A stretch of 64,000 nt of DNA from Mediterranea sp. An20 (GCF_002160055.1 NZ_NFJV01000015.1:1-64000); one strand, 5' to 3'. Positions 41,558 to 51,276 are shown, counted from the first letter of the stretch. Notes: a model not told the origin generated them from the sequence alone. Translations and numbers: made by a program.

Positions 41558-43393
41558 ATGAAAGAATACAAACTGACAGATTGGTTACCTACCACCAAGA
41601 AAGAGATAGAGTTGCGCGGCTGGGAAGAATTGGATGTGATTCTGTTCAGCGGTGACGCGTATGTAGACCACCCGTCTTTCGGAGCGGCAGTCATCGGACG
41701 CATTCTCGAAGCAGAGGGATTGCGTGTGGCCATCGTGCCGCAGCCTAACTGGCGGGACGACTTGCGCGACTTCAAGAAACTGGGACGTCCACGCCTGTTC
41801 TTCGGCATCACTGCCGGCTGCATGGACTCCATGGTCAACCGTTATACCGCCAACAAACGCTTGCGAAGCGACGATGCTTATACACCCGATGCACGCCCCG
41901 ACATGCGCCCCGAATATCCTTCTATTGTCTATACACAGATATTGAAGAAACTTTTCCCCGACATACCCGTCGTATTGGGAGGCATAGAAGCCAGCATGCG
42001 CCGCCTGACGCACTACGACTATTGGCAAGACGCACTACGTCCCAGTATCCTGCAAGACAGCGGAGCGGACATCCTGATTTATGGCATGGGCGAAAAGCCG
42101 ATAACAGAACTCGCCAGACGCGTCCCACCCCATACGCCGGCTTCCGAAGTGTTGGCACTGGTGCAGGATGTGCCGCAAATTGCTTACCTGACCCCAACAG
42201 CCCTGAAGCCTCAGGAGGGCGACGTGGTGCTGTATGCGCACGAAGAGTGCCTGCAGGACAAAAAGAAACAGGCAGCCAACTTCCGGCACATTGAGGAAGA
42301 AAGCAACAAATACACCGCCAGCCGCATTCTGCAACAGACCGGCCTACAGACCGTAGTGGTCAATCCTCCTTATCCACCGATGACGGAAGCCGAACTGGAC
42401 CATTCGTATGACCTGCCTTATACGCGCATGCCCCATCCCAAGTATAAAGGCAAGCGCATCCCGGCCTATGACATGATAAAGTTCTCCGTCAACATTCACC
42501 GGGGATGCTTTGGTGGATGCGCCTTCTGTACCATCTCGGCCCATCAGGGAAAATTCATCACCAGCCGTTCCAAGGAAAGCATCTTGCGTGAGGTAAAGGC
42601 CATTATGGAACTTCCCGACTTCAAAGGGTACTTGAGCGACTTGGGAGGTCCCAGTGCCAACATGTATCGGATGAAAGGCAGGAACGAAGATTTGTGTCAC
42701 AAATGCAAGCGACCGTCGTGTATCCACCCGGCCGTCTGCCCTAACCTCAACACCGACCACCGCCCGCTGCTCGACATTTACCAAGCGGTAGATGCGCTGC
42801 CCGGCATCAAGAAATCATTCATCGGAAGTGGAGTGCGCTATGACCTGCTGCTGCATACCACCAACGACCCGCAAACAGATAAGGCTGCCCGCGAATACAC
42901 CAGGCAACTCATCACCCACCATGTCAGCGGAAGACTGAAAGTGGCTCCCGAACATACGTCCGACCGCGTACTCCGCATCATGCGCAAGCCATCTTTCAGA
43001 CTGTTCGAAGCTTTCAAGAGAATATTCGACCAAATCAACCGCGAAGCCGGGCTGCGCCAACAGCTCATCCCTTATTTCATCTCCAGCCATCCGGGATGCC
43101 ACGAAGAAGATATGGCCGAGCTGGCTGTCATCACCAAGCGGCTGGACTTCCATCTGGAACAGGTGCAGGACTTTACTCCCACCCCCATGACCGTGGCTAC
43201 CGAAACCTGGTACACCGGTTATCACCCCTATACGCTCGAACCGGTGTTCAGCGCACGGACCAAACAGGAAAAGCTGGCCCAGCGCCAGTTCTTCTTCTGG
43301 TACAAACCGGAGGAAAGACGTAACATCATTCAGGAACTCAGAAAACTGAAAAGAGATGACCTGATTGATAAACTCTACGGGAAAAGGAAATAA
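41558..43393 (+). CDS. YgiQ-family radical SAM protein
   Basis: This 611-residue protein begins MKEYKLTDWLPTTKKEIELRGW, as conserved in the family, so the ATG at 41558 is right. The N-terminal domain has VILFSGDAYVDHPSFGAAVIGR. The radical SAM cluster motif C-x3-C-x2-C is in RGCFGGCAFC (about residue 313-322). A second Cys-rich part (CHKCKRPSCIHPAVCPN) may bind another cluster or zinc. Reaction unknown. A Bacteroides-type -7 box sits just before the ATG. Confidence 0.93.
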   Translation: MKEYKLTDWLPTTKKEIELRGWEELDVILFSGDAYVDHPSFGAAVIGRILEAEGLRVAIVPQPNWRDDLRDFKKLGRPRLFFGITAGCMDSMVNRYTANKRLRSDDAYTPDARPDMRPEYPSIVYTQILKKLFPDIPVVLGGIEASMRRLTHYDYWQDALRPSILQDSGADILIYGMGEKPITELARRVPPHTPASEVLALVQDVPQIAYLTPTALKPQEGDVVLYAHEECLQDKKKQAANFRHIEEESNKYTASRILQQTGLQTVVVNPPYPPMTEAELDHSYDLPYTRMPHPKYKGKRIPAYDMIKFSVNIHRGCFGGCAFCTISAHQGKFITSRSKESILREVKAIMELPDFKGYLSDLGGPSANMYRMKGRNEDLCHKCKRPSCIHPAVCPNLNTDHRPLLDIYQAVDALPGIKKSFIGSGVRYDLLLHTTNDPQTDKAAREYTRQLITHHVSGRLKVAPEHTSDRVLRIMRKPSFRLFEAFKRIFDQINREAGLRQQLIPYFISSHPGCHEEDMAELAVITKRLDFHLEQVQDFTPTPMTVATETWYTGYHPYTLEPVFSARTKQEKLAQRQFFFWYKPEERRNIIQELRKLKRDDLIDKLYGKRK

Positions 43394-43455
43394 AGACAGA
43401 CGGAATCAGGAGGGCAAGGTAATGGCATGCAACAAATAATACAAAATATACCGGA

Positions 43456-43494
43456 TGTAACAGAAATGTAACCTCTGTTTCATTCCCACGTAAC
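43456..43494 (+). promoter_or_regulatory. Pho-box-like direct repeats, 11-bp period
   Basis: TGTAAC at 43456, TGTAAC at 43467, TTTCAT at 43478 and CGTAAC at 43489 are exactly 11 bases apart. This is the geometry of PhoB binding sites (TGTCAT-type repeats each 11 bp). The array ends 14 bases before the -33 element of the response-regulator promoter, a typical activator position, and suggests autoregulation. Confidence 0.65.
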
Positions 43495-43508
43495 AAATCT
43501 GACGCACT

Positions 43509-43541
43509 TTTGCCGCACAAAAGAAAATACGCTTACCTTTG
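43509..43541 (+). promoter_or_regulatory. promoter of the two-component operon
   Basis: TTTG (43509-43512) and TACCTTTG (43534-43541) are separated by 21 bases, matching the Bacteroides consensus. The leader to the ATG at 43626 is about 80 bases, which rules out the in-frame ATG-type codon at 43539. Confidence 0.8.
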
Positions 43542-43625
43542 CAGACAGACACAAGAAAAGATGTGCCTGAAAACTTTGAGATACCAAGAAGCAAAGATAG
43601 CCGGAACAATCAAAAAAGTATAGCA

Positions 43626-44315
43626 ATGAGCAATTATCGGATTTTAGTAGTGGATGATGAAGAAGATTTGTGCGAAATCTTGAAATTCAATCTGGAGAAT
43701 GAAGGCTATGAAATAGAAACAGCCAATTCTGCCGAAGAAGCCCTGAAAATGGACATCAGCAGTTATGACCTCTTGCTGCTTGACGTTATGATGGGAGAAA
43801 TTTCCGGATTCAAAATGGCCAATATCCTGAAGAAAGACCGGAAAACGGCACATATCCCAATCATATTCATTACGGCCAAAGACACGGAAAACGACACCAT
43901 CACCGGGTTCAACTTAGGGGCAGACGACTATATCTCCAAACCATTTTCCCTGCGCGAAGTCACCGCACGCGTCAAGGCCGTGCTGAGACGCACCAAACAG
44001 GAAGAAGTGGCTGCATTGCCCGAACAGCTTACCTACAAGACACTGGTTCTGGATATAGTAAAGAAAAAAGTAAGCATCGACGGCGAAGAGGCCTCTCTGA
44101 CCAAAAAAGAGTTCGAGATTCTCCTCCTCTTGCTGCAAAACAAAGGAAGGGTCTTCTCCCGCGAAGACATCCTGCACCGCATCTGGAGTGACGAAGTTTA
44201 TGTGCTCGACCGCACCATCGATGTGAACATCACCCGCCTGCGCAAAAAAATCGGTGCGTATGGTAAATGCATAGTAACCCGATTAGGATATGGATACTGC
44301 TTTGAAGCCGAATAA
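43626..44315 (+). CDS. OmpR/PhoB-family response regulator
   Basis: The ATG at 43626 gives 229 residues. The receiver domain has the acidic pair DDEED (10-14), the phosphoacceptor D53 in LLLLDVMMG, and K in DYISKPF. The C-terminal winged helix has LTKKEFEILLLLLQNKGRVFSREDILHRIW and DRTIDVNITRLRKKIG. Pho-box-like repeats before the promoter and the PhoR-like kinase after it suggest a phosphate-type regulator, although the Bacteroides homologues are also annotated as general OmpR regulators. It overlaps the kinase gene by 26 bases. Confidence 0.93.
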   Translation: MSNYRILVVDDEEDLCEILKFNLENEGYEIETANSAEEALKMDISSYDLLLLDVMMGEISGFKMANILKKDRKTAHIPIIFITAKDTENDTITGFNLGADDYISKPFSLREVTARVKAVLRRTKQEEVAALPEQLTYKTLVLDIVKKKVSIDGEEASLTKKEFEILLLLLQNKGRVFSREDILHRIWSDEVYVLDRTIDVNITRLRKKIGAYGKCIVTRLGYGYCFEAE

Positions 44316-46071
44316 AAACAGACACTGCATCTCGTTCAGCTGGAAACTTTTCCTGTCTGTCATATCGCTGTTTATCGTTTTTGCCTTGTGTTTTATTGCT
44401 TATCAATATCAGCGCGAAAAAGAATACAAGGTAGAATTGCTGAACATGCAGCTACAAGACTACAACGAACGCATGTACATGGAACTGCATGCGCTGAACG
44501 ATAGCTTATGGGATTCCGTACTGGACCGGTACATTGCCAGGTACGTCAGCAAAGGACTGAGAGTAACCATTATCAACCTTCAGGGAAAGGTGCTGTATGA
44601 TAACATGGGAGACAGCCTGCTCATGGAAAACCACATTGGCAGACCTGAAATACAGAAGGCGCTGCGCGATGGAAAGGGGTACGATGTGAGACGCGTATCG
44701 GAAACGACCGGTGTGTCTTATTTCTATTCCAGCACACTTTACGACAAGTTCATCATACGCTCTGCACTACCCTACAGCCTGAACTTGCTGAATCATCTTT
44801 CGGCCGACCCGCACTACATCTGGTTTACAGTAACCATCACCCTGCTGCTGGCTTTCTTCTTCTACCGTTTCACTGCCAGACTGGGTAAAGCCATCAACCA
44901 GTTGCGCGAATTTGCCAAACGGGCGGACAAGAACGAACCCATCGACATGGATTCAGATTTCCCACACAACGAGCTGGGAGAGATTTCGGAGCACATTGTG
45001 CAGATTTACAAGCGGCTGCGGGAAACCAAGGAAGCTCTCTACATCGAGCGGGAAAAGCTAATCACACACTTGCAGACTTCACGAGAGGGCTTGGGGGTGT
45101 TCAATAAAGACAAAAAAGAAATCCTGGTCAACAATCTGTTTACGCAATACAGCAACCTGATTTCCGACTCCAACCTGGAAGAAACAGAGGACATCTTTAA
45201 CATCAATGAGTTCAAGCCTATCACGGACTTCATCGACAAAACTCCCAAGAGGCCGTCCAACGAAGAGAAACGGATGTCTATCCACATCAACAAGAACGGC
45301 AGGATGTTCATTGTGGAATGCATCATCTTCCAAGACCTCTGCTTTGAGATTTCCATCAACGATGTCAGCCAGGAAGAAGAACAGATTCGACTGAAAAGGC
45401 AGCTGACCCAAAACATAGCCCACGAACTGAAGACACCCGTCAGCAGCATACAGGGCTATCTGGAAACCATCATCAGCACTGAAAACCTGCCGCACGACAA
45501 AATGGAAATCTTTCTGGAACGCTGCTATGCCCAAAGCACACGGCTCACCCGACTGCTGCGCGACATTTCCGTACTGACACGTATGGACGAAGCTGCCAAT
45601 ATGATTGACATGGAGAAGGTGGACATCAGCCTGCTGGTGGCCAACATCGTGAACGAAGTGGCCCTGGAACTGGAAGAGAAACACATCACGGTGGTCAACT
45701 CACTGAAGTCCAAGATACAGCTGCGTGGCAACTATTCGCTGCTCTACTCTATCTTCCGCAATCTGATGGACAATGCCATAGCCTATGCGGGCACCAACAT
45801 ACGCATCAACATCTCCTGCTTCCGCGAAGACGAGAATTTCTATTATTTCAGCTTTGCCGACACAGGTGTAGGCGTAGCCCCCGAACATCTGAATCGCCTG
45901 TTTGAGCGCTTCTACCGCGTAGACAAAGGGCGTTCGCGCAAATTGGGCGGCACCGGCCTGGGACTGGCCATTGTGAAAAACGCAGTCCTCATACACGGGG
46001 GCACCATCTCTGCCAAGAACAGTCCGGGTGGAGGACTGGAGTTCGTTTTCACCCTCGCAAAAGAAAAGTAA
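44290..46071 (+). CDS. PhoR-like sensor histidine kinase
   Basis: This 593-residue membrane kinase has two membrane segments (about 19-38 and 176-194) around a periplasmic sensor of roughly 140 residues, then a HAMP-like linker, a PAS-like region (about 260-350), the HisKA box with H378 in NIAHELKTPVSSIQGYLE, and the HATPase domain with N in NLMDNAIAYAG, DTGVGVAPEHLNRLFERFYR and GGTGLGLAIVK. The overlap of 26 bases with the regulator gene makes them one operon. The signal is not known; phosphate is a guess from the Pho-like site. Confidence 0.93.
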   Translation: MDTALKPNKNRHCISFSWKLFLSVISLFIVFALCFIAYQYQREKEYKVELLNMQLQDYNERMYMELHALNDSLWDSVLDRYIARYVSKGLRVTIINLQGKVLYDNMGDSLLMENHIGRPEIQKALRDGKGYDVRRVSETTGVSYFYSSTLYDKFIIRSALPYSLNLLNHLSADPHYIWFTVTITLLLAFFFYRFTARLGKAINQLREFAKRADKNEPIDMDSDFPHNELGEISEHIVQIYKRLRETKEALYIEREKLITHLQTSREGLGVFNKDKKEILVNNLFTQYSNLISDSNLEETEDIFNINEFKPITDFIDKTPKRPSNEEKRMSIHINKNGRMFIVECIIFQDLCFEISINDVSQEEEQIRLKRQLTQNIAHELKTPVSSIQGYLETIISTENLPHDKMEIFLERCYAQSTRLTRLLRDISVLTRMDEAANMIDMEKVDISLLVANIVNEVALELEEKHITVVNSLKSKIQLRGNYSLLYSIFRNLMDNAIAYAGTNIRINISCFREDENFYYFSFADTGVGVAPEHLNRLFERFYRVDKGRSRKLGGTGLGLAIVKNAVLIHGGTISAKNSPGGGLEFVFTLAKEK

Positions 46072-46201
46072 TAGGGATTGGCAAGGTCCTGCCTTCGGAA
46101 GAGTGACGCCATACCGCACCCGGCAGGGCAATGGCACGTTGTAGACTGTCAACGGCAACAACCTATCAGACAGGCCGTTGGTTGTCATATATTCAAAGCC
46201 A

Positions 46202-46267
46202 GCTTATAAGCCTTCGGAAGTCTGCTTCCAAGCGCTTGGAAATTGGCTCCAGATACCAACGAAGGCA
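46202..46267 (+). repeat. degenerate 22-bp-period intergenic repeat, array C
   Basis: Units of 22 bases start with GCTT at 46202 (GCTTATAAGCCTTCGGAAG), GCTT at 46224 (GCTTCCAAGCGCTTGGAA) and GCTC at 46246. Similarity to the 41370 and 54979 arrays is in the GCTTAT and CGCTTGGAA words. It lies in the 340-base gap between the convergent kinase and ferritin genes. A CAACGGC/GCCGTTG hairpin precedes it near 46150-46180. Confidence 0.55.
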
Positions 46268-46327
46268 ATCTGGCAGCCAAGCCCGCCTGCGCATCGCCAT
46301 ATAAAGGTCAAAATCCACACAGCAAAA

Positions 46328-46382
46328 AGAAGAGAGAGAAGATTGGCATCCATCTCCGGAGCAACCTTCTCTCTCTTTTTAC
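46328..46382. terminator. bidirectional terminator between the kinase and ferritin genes
   Basis: AGAGAGAGAAG (from 46331) pairs with CTTCTCTCTCT (46366-46376). A runs on the left and T runs on the right make it work in both directions, as expected for convergent genes. Confidence 0.8.
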
Positions 46383-46411
46383 TTATTCGTATCCGAATGT
46401 CCGAACAATGC

Positions 46412-46894
46412 TTATTGACGGGCACCCAGCTTATCGTCGATGTAGTAGATGCCTGCTTCACCTGCCTTCTTCAGCACCTCAACTACTCCGGCAGCCGTAG
46501 CTTCTTCTTCCACCTGCTCGCGGATGAAGCTCCACAGGAAGTCCTGCGTGGCCTTATCTTTCTCGGCAGAAGCGATGTCTGTCAGCTCGTCGATCATCTT
46601 CGACACACGGCATTCGTGCTCGTACACCTGCTGGAACACTTCCAACGGAGTGCCGAATTCATTGGGCACCACGTCTACCTTGTCCACCAAAGCCACACCA
46701 CCGCGCTTAATCAGGTATGAAGCCATTTCGCAAGCGTGTCCGTTTTCTTCCTCTGACTGCTTCTTCAGCCATTTGGCCATGCCGCCGAAACCTTCTTTTT
46801 CCATATAGAAAGACATCGACAAATAAAGGTTAGCCGACCACAGCTCTGCTGCAATCTGGTCATTGATAGCTTTTTGCAATTTCTCTGTAATCAT
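46412..46894 (-). CDS. ftnA: ferritin
   Basis: The ATG at 46894 gives 160 residues starting MITEKLQKAINDQIAAELWSANLYLSMSFYM; an upstream in-frame ATG would add 32 residues and include the promoter. Ferroxidase ligands are recognisable: E17 in AAELWSANLY, the E-x2-H pair in SEEENGHACEMASYLI, and E/Q residues in the later helices (YEHECRVSKMIDEL, EQVEEEATAAGV). It stores iron as a 24-mer. A TACATTTG box (46926-46933, minus strand) 31 bases upstream is a probable promoter. Confidence 0.95.
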   Translation of the reverse strand: MITEKLQKAINDQIAAELWSANLYLSMSFYMEKEGFGGMAKWLKKQSEEENGHACEMASYLIKRGGVALVDKVDVVPNEFGTPLEVFQQVYEHECRVSKMIDELTDIASAEKDKATQDFLWSFIREQVEEEATAAGVVEVLKKAGEAGIYYIDDKLGARQ

Positions 46895-46925
46895 AATCTT
46901 AATTAGTTTTATATTGAAAACGCCA

Positions 46926-46933
46926 CAAATGTA
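46926..46933 (-). promoter_or_regulatory. -7 box (TACATTTG) of the ferritin gene
   Basis: TACATTTG on the minus strand fits TAnnTTTG, 31 bases before the ATG. No clear -33 TTTG lies at the standard distance, so an activator may be needed. Confidence 0.55.
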
Positions 46934-47104
46934 ACGAGAATCAATGGAGATTGTTCTCATTATAACATTTTTTAAACAGGAGATACACACAGAAAAGGGA
47001 ATATGGCGTTTTTACGGAAAAATAACAAGAAAAAGAAAAGCATTCTGGGGCGTTTTTTGTAATATTGCACTCAATTTTAATTCAAAAAACAAGTAATGTA
47101 TATC

Positions 47105-48172
47105 ATGAAGAATTTGATGAAAAAGGGACTTCTGCTGCTCTGCATGATTCTTACGGCAGGCATCCTGCATGCCCAAGAGAATAACGACAGCAAATACCTG
47201 AAAGGGGCTGTGCCCGAAGTAGAAGGAAAAGTAGTGTTCAGCAAAGAATACAGCATTCCCGGCATGTCGCAAGACGAGATTTTCGACCGGATGCTGAAGT
47301 GGATGGAAACCCGCCTGAAAGAGAACGGTAACGACAGCCGCGTACTCTACCACAACCGGGAGAAAGGACAGATTGTGGGCACAGGAGACGATTGGATTGT
47401 ATTCAGTTCCACTGCCTTGTCGCTGGACCGCACACGCATCATCTACCAGCTCACGGTAGTCTGCCAGCCCGAAAAGTGTGATTTCAGCATTGAGAAAATA
47501 CGTTATATCTACCGGGAGGGCGAAGAGAAATATACGGCAGAAGAATGGATTACGGACAAATACGCCCTGAACAAGTCGCAAACCAAGTTAGTGCGCGGAC
47601 TGGCCAAATGGCGCCGCAAGACCGTAGACTTTGCAGAAAGCTATTACCAACAGGTAGCTGATGCCCTGAGCGCAGTTGAATCGACCGAAACCCAAGAAAC
47701 AGAAAAGGCCGAAGTCACTGCACCTGCAGAAGCTGCCCAGGCACCGATGGTGATTGTACCTAAGAAAAAAGTAGAAGTCGCCAAAGAAGCCGATACTCCG
47801 CAAAAGTCGCCCGCCGCTTACAGTGAGGTAGCTCCCGCTTCCCTGACGGCCAACGATATTCAGACAGGCAGCGGACGGCTGGTCATCGCCATAGGCTCCG
47901 ATCCCTTCAACCAGACAGTCATGACGGCCAATGCCGGAGGTTCGCTGGGACAGGTAGAGGGCAAACCCGTGGTGTTCACTATCCTTTCGCCCGAACAGGC
48001 CCACGATGCCTTGGACCAGGCCACGGAATATACTGTCCGTTTCTATCCTAACGGCAGCAACGAACCGACACTCATCTTACAGTGCCGCAAGTTGCCTTCG
48101 CCCGCAACACCCGACGGAATGCCTCGCACCTACATGGGCGAAATTGTCAAAGCCGAGAAAGTAAACCAGTAA
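47105..48172 (+). CDS. secreted DUF4468-domain protein
   Basis: The ATG at 47105 gives 355 residues with a signal peptide MKNLMKKGLLLLCMILTAGILHAQE; an ATG three codons upstream is possible. Residues about 40-130 are the DUF4468 (TBP-like fold) domain: VVFSKEYSIPGMSQDEIFDRMLKWMETRL to RTRIIYQLTVVCQPEKCDFSIEKIRYIYR. A Pro/Glu/Ala/Lys-rich linker (about 195-245) leads to a second, unassigned domain of about 110 residues starting TGSGRLVIAIGSDPFNQTV. The function is unknown. The next small gene begins five bases after its stop. Confidence 0.82.
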   Translation: MKNLMKKGLLLLCMILTAGILHAQENNDSKYLKGAVPEVEGKVVFSKEYSIPGMSQDEIFDRMLKWMETRLKENGNDSRVLYHNREKGQIVGTGDDWIVFSSTALSLDRTRIIYQLTVVCQPEKCDFSIEKIRYIYREGEEKYTAEEWITDKYALNKSQTKLVRGLAKWRRKTVDFAESYYQQVADALSAVESTETQETEKAEVTAPAEAAQAPMVIVPKKKVEVAKEADTPQKSPAAYSEVAPASLTANDIQTGSGRLVIAIGSDPFNQTVMTANAGGSLGQVEGKPVVFTILSPEQAHDALDQATEYTVRFYPNGSNEPTLILQCRKLPSPATPDGMPRTYMGEIVKAEKVNQ

Positions 48173-48177
48173 ATGTT

Positions 48178-48363
48178 ATGAGCATAGAAAAAGCTATCAT
48201 GGAAGGCATTGTCTTTAAAGGGAAAAAAGACAAGCCGCAGGAAGAAAACAAAATAAAGACGAAAGCCAAAAAGAAAACATATATTACGGGGCAACATGGC
48301 TCGGCATCTGCCAAAATGAAAGCCGACATAAGACGGCGGCGGGCCAACCGGAATAAAAAATAA
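48178..48363 (+). CDS. small basic hypothetical protein, 61 aa
   Basis: The ATG at 48178 follows the DUF4468 stop by five bases. The product is very Lys/Arg-rich (KTKAKKKTYITG and the C-terminal ADIRRRRANRNKK) and might bind nucleic acid. I do not recognise the family. Translation coupling with the preceding gene and a terminator right after it support that it is a real gene. Confidence 0.6.
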   Translation: MSIEKAIMEGIVFKGKKDKPQEENKIKTKAKKKTYITGQHGSASAKMKADIRRRRANRNKK

Positions 48364-48387
48364 ACGCCCCTAAAAATTCTCGACTCA

Positions 48388-48452
48388 AGAGAGCGGAGCG
48401 CAACGAAACCGAAAGGGAACACCTGCTGTCGTGCGCTCTGCTCTCTCTTTTT
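48388..48452 (+). terminator. intrinsic terminator
   Basis: The 15-base arms at 48388-48402 and 48432-48446 pair at 14 positions (AGAGAGCGGAGCGCA with TGCGCTCTGCTCTCT), followed by CTTTTTC. It ends the DUF4468 operon. The rest of the 326-base gap to dapF is AT-rich and holds the dapF promoter. Confidence 0.8.
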
Positions 48453-48632
48453 CTCCTTATTCAGCTACGCCGTTCCTGCTTCTGCCAAAGAGAACTATCA
48501 ATTTGTTTCAAAAACACACAAAACAACTTACAATACAAAACCTACCAACACCATTTTTCATCAGAATAAAACAATCCTGCAATTTTAACTAAAAAAGCAG
48601 GCAAACACGCCATTTATTTAAGCAAAACGACA

Positions 48633-48640
48633 TACTTTTG
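48633..48640 (+). promoter_or_regulatory. -7 box (TACTTTTG) of the dapF operon
   Basis: TACTTTTG fits TAnnTTTG, 49 bases before the dapF ATG. A -33 element is weak (TTTA about 17 bases upstream). Confidence 0.6.
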
Positions 48641-48689
48641 CACAACCAACAAGACAAAAAGAAACAATTATAATTAAACCGCAATCAAA

Positions 48690-49514
48690 ATGGCAGAAAC
48701 AATCAGATTTACCAAGATGCAGGGAGCAGGCAATGACTACATCTACGTAAACACGCTCCGCTACCCCGTGCAACACCCCGAGGAGGCTGCCCGCCAATGG
48801 AGTGCGCCCCATACGGGGATAGGAAGTGACGGACTGGTGCTCATCGGCCCCTCTACCCAAGCAGACTTCAGCATGCGCATCTTCAATGCAGACGGATCGG
48901 AAGCCATGATGTGCGGCAACGCCAGCCGGTGTATCGGCAAATATGTATATGACTACGGACTGACAGAGAAAACAACTGTCACCCTCGACACGTTGTCTGG
49001 CATCAAGACCTTGCAACTACATACTAAAGATAACCGGGTCGAAACCGTCACAGTAGACATGGGAATACCGACACCCGGTCCCGGTAACCTACGGGAACAA
49101 ACCATTGGAGCCGGAGAATATGCCTTTATCGGCACAACAGTATCTATGGGCAATCCTCACTTGGTCATCTTTACCGACAACTTAGCACAGATTCCCTTGT
49201 CTGAGGTCGGTCCCCAATTGGAGCATCACCCGTGGTTTCCGGACCGCATCAACGTTGAATTCGCCCAGATATGGCCGGATGGAAGCATTCGTATGCGGGT
49301 ATGGGAACGCGGTTCGGGCATCACACAAGCTTGCGGAACCGGAGCTTGTGCAACTGCCGTGGCTGCTTGCCTCACAGGACGTACCGGACGGCATGCTGTC
49401 ATCCGGATGGATGGTGGCGACCTTACCATCGATTGGGATAAGGACACCGGACATGTACTGATGACGGGGGGAGCCACCAAGGTATTTGACGGAGAAATTG
49501 AAATAACACAATAA
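48690..49514 (+). CDS. dapF: diaminopimelate epimerase
   Basis: DapF interconverts LL- and meso-diaminopimelate for lysine and peptidoglycan. The 274-residue protein has the two catalytic cysteines, C75 in [11 protein letters not shown] and C215 in [12 protein letters not shown], and the N-terminal [13 protein letters not shown]. It stands 50 bases before dapL, so the two consecutive steps of the aminotransferase variant of the DAP pathway are encoded together. Confidence 0.96.
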   Translation: MAETIRFTKMQGAGNDYIYVNTLRYPVQHPEEAARQWSAPHTGIGSDGLVLIGPSTQADFSMRIFNADGSEAMMCGNASRCIGKYVYDYGLTEKTTVTLDTLSGIKTLQLHTKDNRVETVTVDMGIPTPGPGNLREQTIGAGEYAFIGTTVSMGNPHLVIFTDNLAQIPLSEVGPQLEHHPWFPDRINVEFAQIWPDGSIRMRVWERGSGITQACGTGACATAVAACLTGRTGRHAVIRMDGGDLTIDWDKDTGHVLMTGGATKVFDGEIEITQ

Positions 49515-49564
49515 AAGCTGCATACCATAATATATTATAGAACAACTTAAAACAACACGAAGAT

Positions 49565-50797
49565 ATGGCATTAGTAAACGAACATTTCTTGAAACTCCCA
49601 GGCAGTTACCTGTTCTCGGACATCGCAAAAAAAGTAAATACGTTTAAAATAACGCATCCCAGACAGCGCCTTATCCGCTTGGGCATCGGCGACGTCACCC
49701 GTCCCCTGCCTGCTGCTTGCATCGAAGCTATGCACAAAGCTGTGGATGAAATGGCAGACGCCGCCACTTTCCACGGATACGGTCCCGAACAAGGATATGA
49801 CTTCCTGACTGAGGCAATTATCAAAAACGATTATGCGCCCCGCGGCATCCACTTCAGCACCTCAGAAATCTTTATCAGTGACGGAGCCAAAAGTGACACG
49901 GGCAACATAGGCGAGCTACTGCGATGGGACAACAGCATGGGCATCACCGACCCCGTCTATCCCGTCTATGTAGACAGCAACATCATGTGCGGACGCTCTG
50001 GAGTGTTGGGGGAAGACGGCAAATGGAGCAATGTCACCTACCTGCCTTGCACGGCAGAGAACCAGTTCGTCCCTGCCCTACCCGACCACCGGGTAGATCT
50101 GATTTACCTGTGCTATCCCAATAACCCCACAGGCACCACGCTGACCCACGACCAGTTGAAGAAATGGGTAGACTATGCGTTGGAGAACGACACCCTGCTG
50201 GTATTCGACGCTGCTTACGAAGCCTACATACACGAAGACAACGTCCCCCACTCTATCTACGAGATACGAGGGGCCAAAAAGGTTGCCATCGAAATACGCA
50301 GCTTCTCAAAGACGGCCGGATTCACGGGAGTACGCTGCGGCTACACCGTAGTGCCCAAGGAACTGACTGCCGCCACGCTGACCGGTGAACGTATCCCTCT
50401 CAACCAGTTATGGAACCGCCGCCAATGCACCAAATTCAACGGCACCAGCTACATCACCCAACGTGCCGCCGAAGCCATCTATACGCCCGAAGGCAAACAG
50501 CAGGTGAAAGAAAACATTGAATACTATATGACCAATGCCCGAACTATGAAAACGGAGCTTGAAGCCGCCGGACTGACTGTTTACGGCGGCGTCAACTCCC
50601 CCTACATCTGGCTACAGACTCCAGACGGAACCGGCTCGTGGAAATTCTTCGAACAGATGCTCTACAACGCCAACGTGGTTGGTACGCCCGGCGTAGGTTT
50701 CGGTCCCAGCGGCGAAGGATACATCCGCCTTACAGCCTTCGGCACACACGAAGACTGCCAGGAAGCCATGCAACGCATCCGCCAGTGGTTGCGATGA
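49565..50797 (+). CDS. dapL: LL-diaminopimelate aminotransferase
   Basis: DapL makes LL-DAP directly from tetrahydrodipicolinate and glutamate, bypassing the acyl-DAP steps. The 410-residue length and N-terminus [21 protein letters not shown] are typical. The PLP lysine is K249 in [20 protein letters not shown], and the [11 protein letters not shown] and FDAAYEAYI blocks are the fold-type I markers. Glutamate use links it to the ammonium-assimilation genes downstream. Confidence 0.97.
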   Translation: MALVNEHFLKLPGSYLFSDIAKKVNTFKITHPRQRLIRLGIGDVTRPLPAACIEAMHKAVDEMADAATFHGYGPEQGYDFLTEAIIKNDYAPRGIHFSTSEIFISDGAKSDTGNIGELLRWDNSMGITDPVYPVYVDSNIMCGRSGVLGEDGKWSNVTYLPCTAENQFVPALPDHRVDLIYLCYPNNPTGTTLTHDQLKKWVDYALENDTLLVFDAAYEAYIHEDNVPHSIYEIRGAKKVAIEIRSFSKTAGFTGVRCGYTVVPKELTAATLTGERIPLNQLWNRRQCTKFNGTSYITQRAAEAIYTPEGKQQVKENIEYYMTNARTMKTELEAAGLTVYGGVNSPYIWLQTPDGTGSWKFFEQMLYNANVVGTPGVGFGPSGEGYIRLTAFGTHEDCQEAMQRIRQWLR

Positions 50798-50857
50798 CAG
50801 GCGTGACCAGATAACCGACATTCATCAGGATACTCTAACTCTAACGGGAAAACGAAT

Positions 50858-51214
50858 ATGAAGAAGATTGAAGCTATCATCCGAAAGACCAAGTTTGAAG
50901 AGGTCAGAGATGCTTTGCTGGAGGCAGGCATCGAATGGTTCTCGTACTACGATGTACGAGGCGTGGGCAAGTCGCGCCAGGCACGTATCTACCGGGGCAT
51001 CATGTATGACACCAGTTCCATCGAACGCATCCTTCTCTCCATCGTGGTGCGTGACAGAAACGTAGAGAAAACAGTGAAAGCCATCATCGCCTCAGCACAG
51101 ACGGGAGAGATAGGAGACGGACGTATCTTCATCAGCCCGGTAGAAGACGCCATACGCATCCGCACGGGAGAGAGAGGAGACATCGCACTCTATAATGCCG
51201 AGCAGGAAGAATGA
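50858..51214 (+). CDS. PII-family nitrogen regulatory protein
   Basis: This 118-residue PII (GlnB/GlnK) protein binds 2-oxoglutarate and ATP/ADP and controls ammonium uptake. The T-loop region is VRGVGKSRQARIYRGIMYDTSS with Tyr at 45 and 50, so a uridylylation site equivalent to Tyr51 is kept. GDGRIFISPVEDAIRIRTGERG is the C-terminal signature. The gene sits 62 bases before the ammonium transporter, the usual glnK-amtB pair, so it most likely gates that channel. The T-loop differs in detail from E. coli GlnB. Confidence 0.94.
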   Translation: MKKIEAIIRKTKFEEVRDALLEAGIEWFSYYDVRGVGKSRQARIYRGIMYDTSSIERILLSIVVRDRNVEKTVKAIIASAQTGEIGDGRIFISPVEDAIRIRTGERGDIALYNAEQEE

Positions 51215-51276
51215 TACGAACAGCAAAACCACAAGTTCACACTATCCTATACAAATACAACTAAACATCAAGCATT

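Noticed and set aside
43467..43495. ECF promoter before the two-component operon (TGTAACC, 15 bases, CGTAACA)
   Set aside because: The -10 part differs from CGTCTAA at several positions, while the 11-bp register and the full housekeeping promoter explain the words better.
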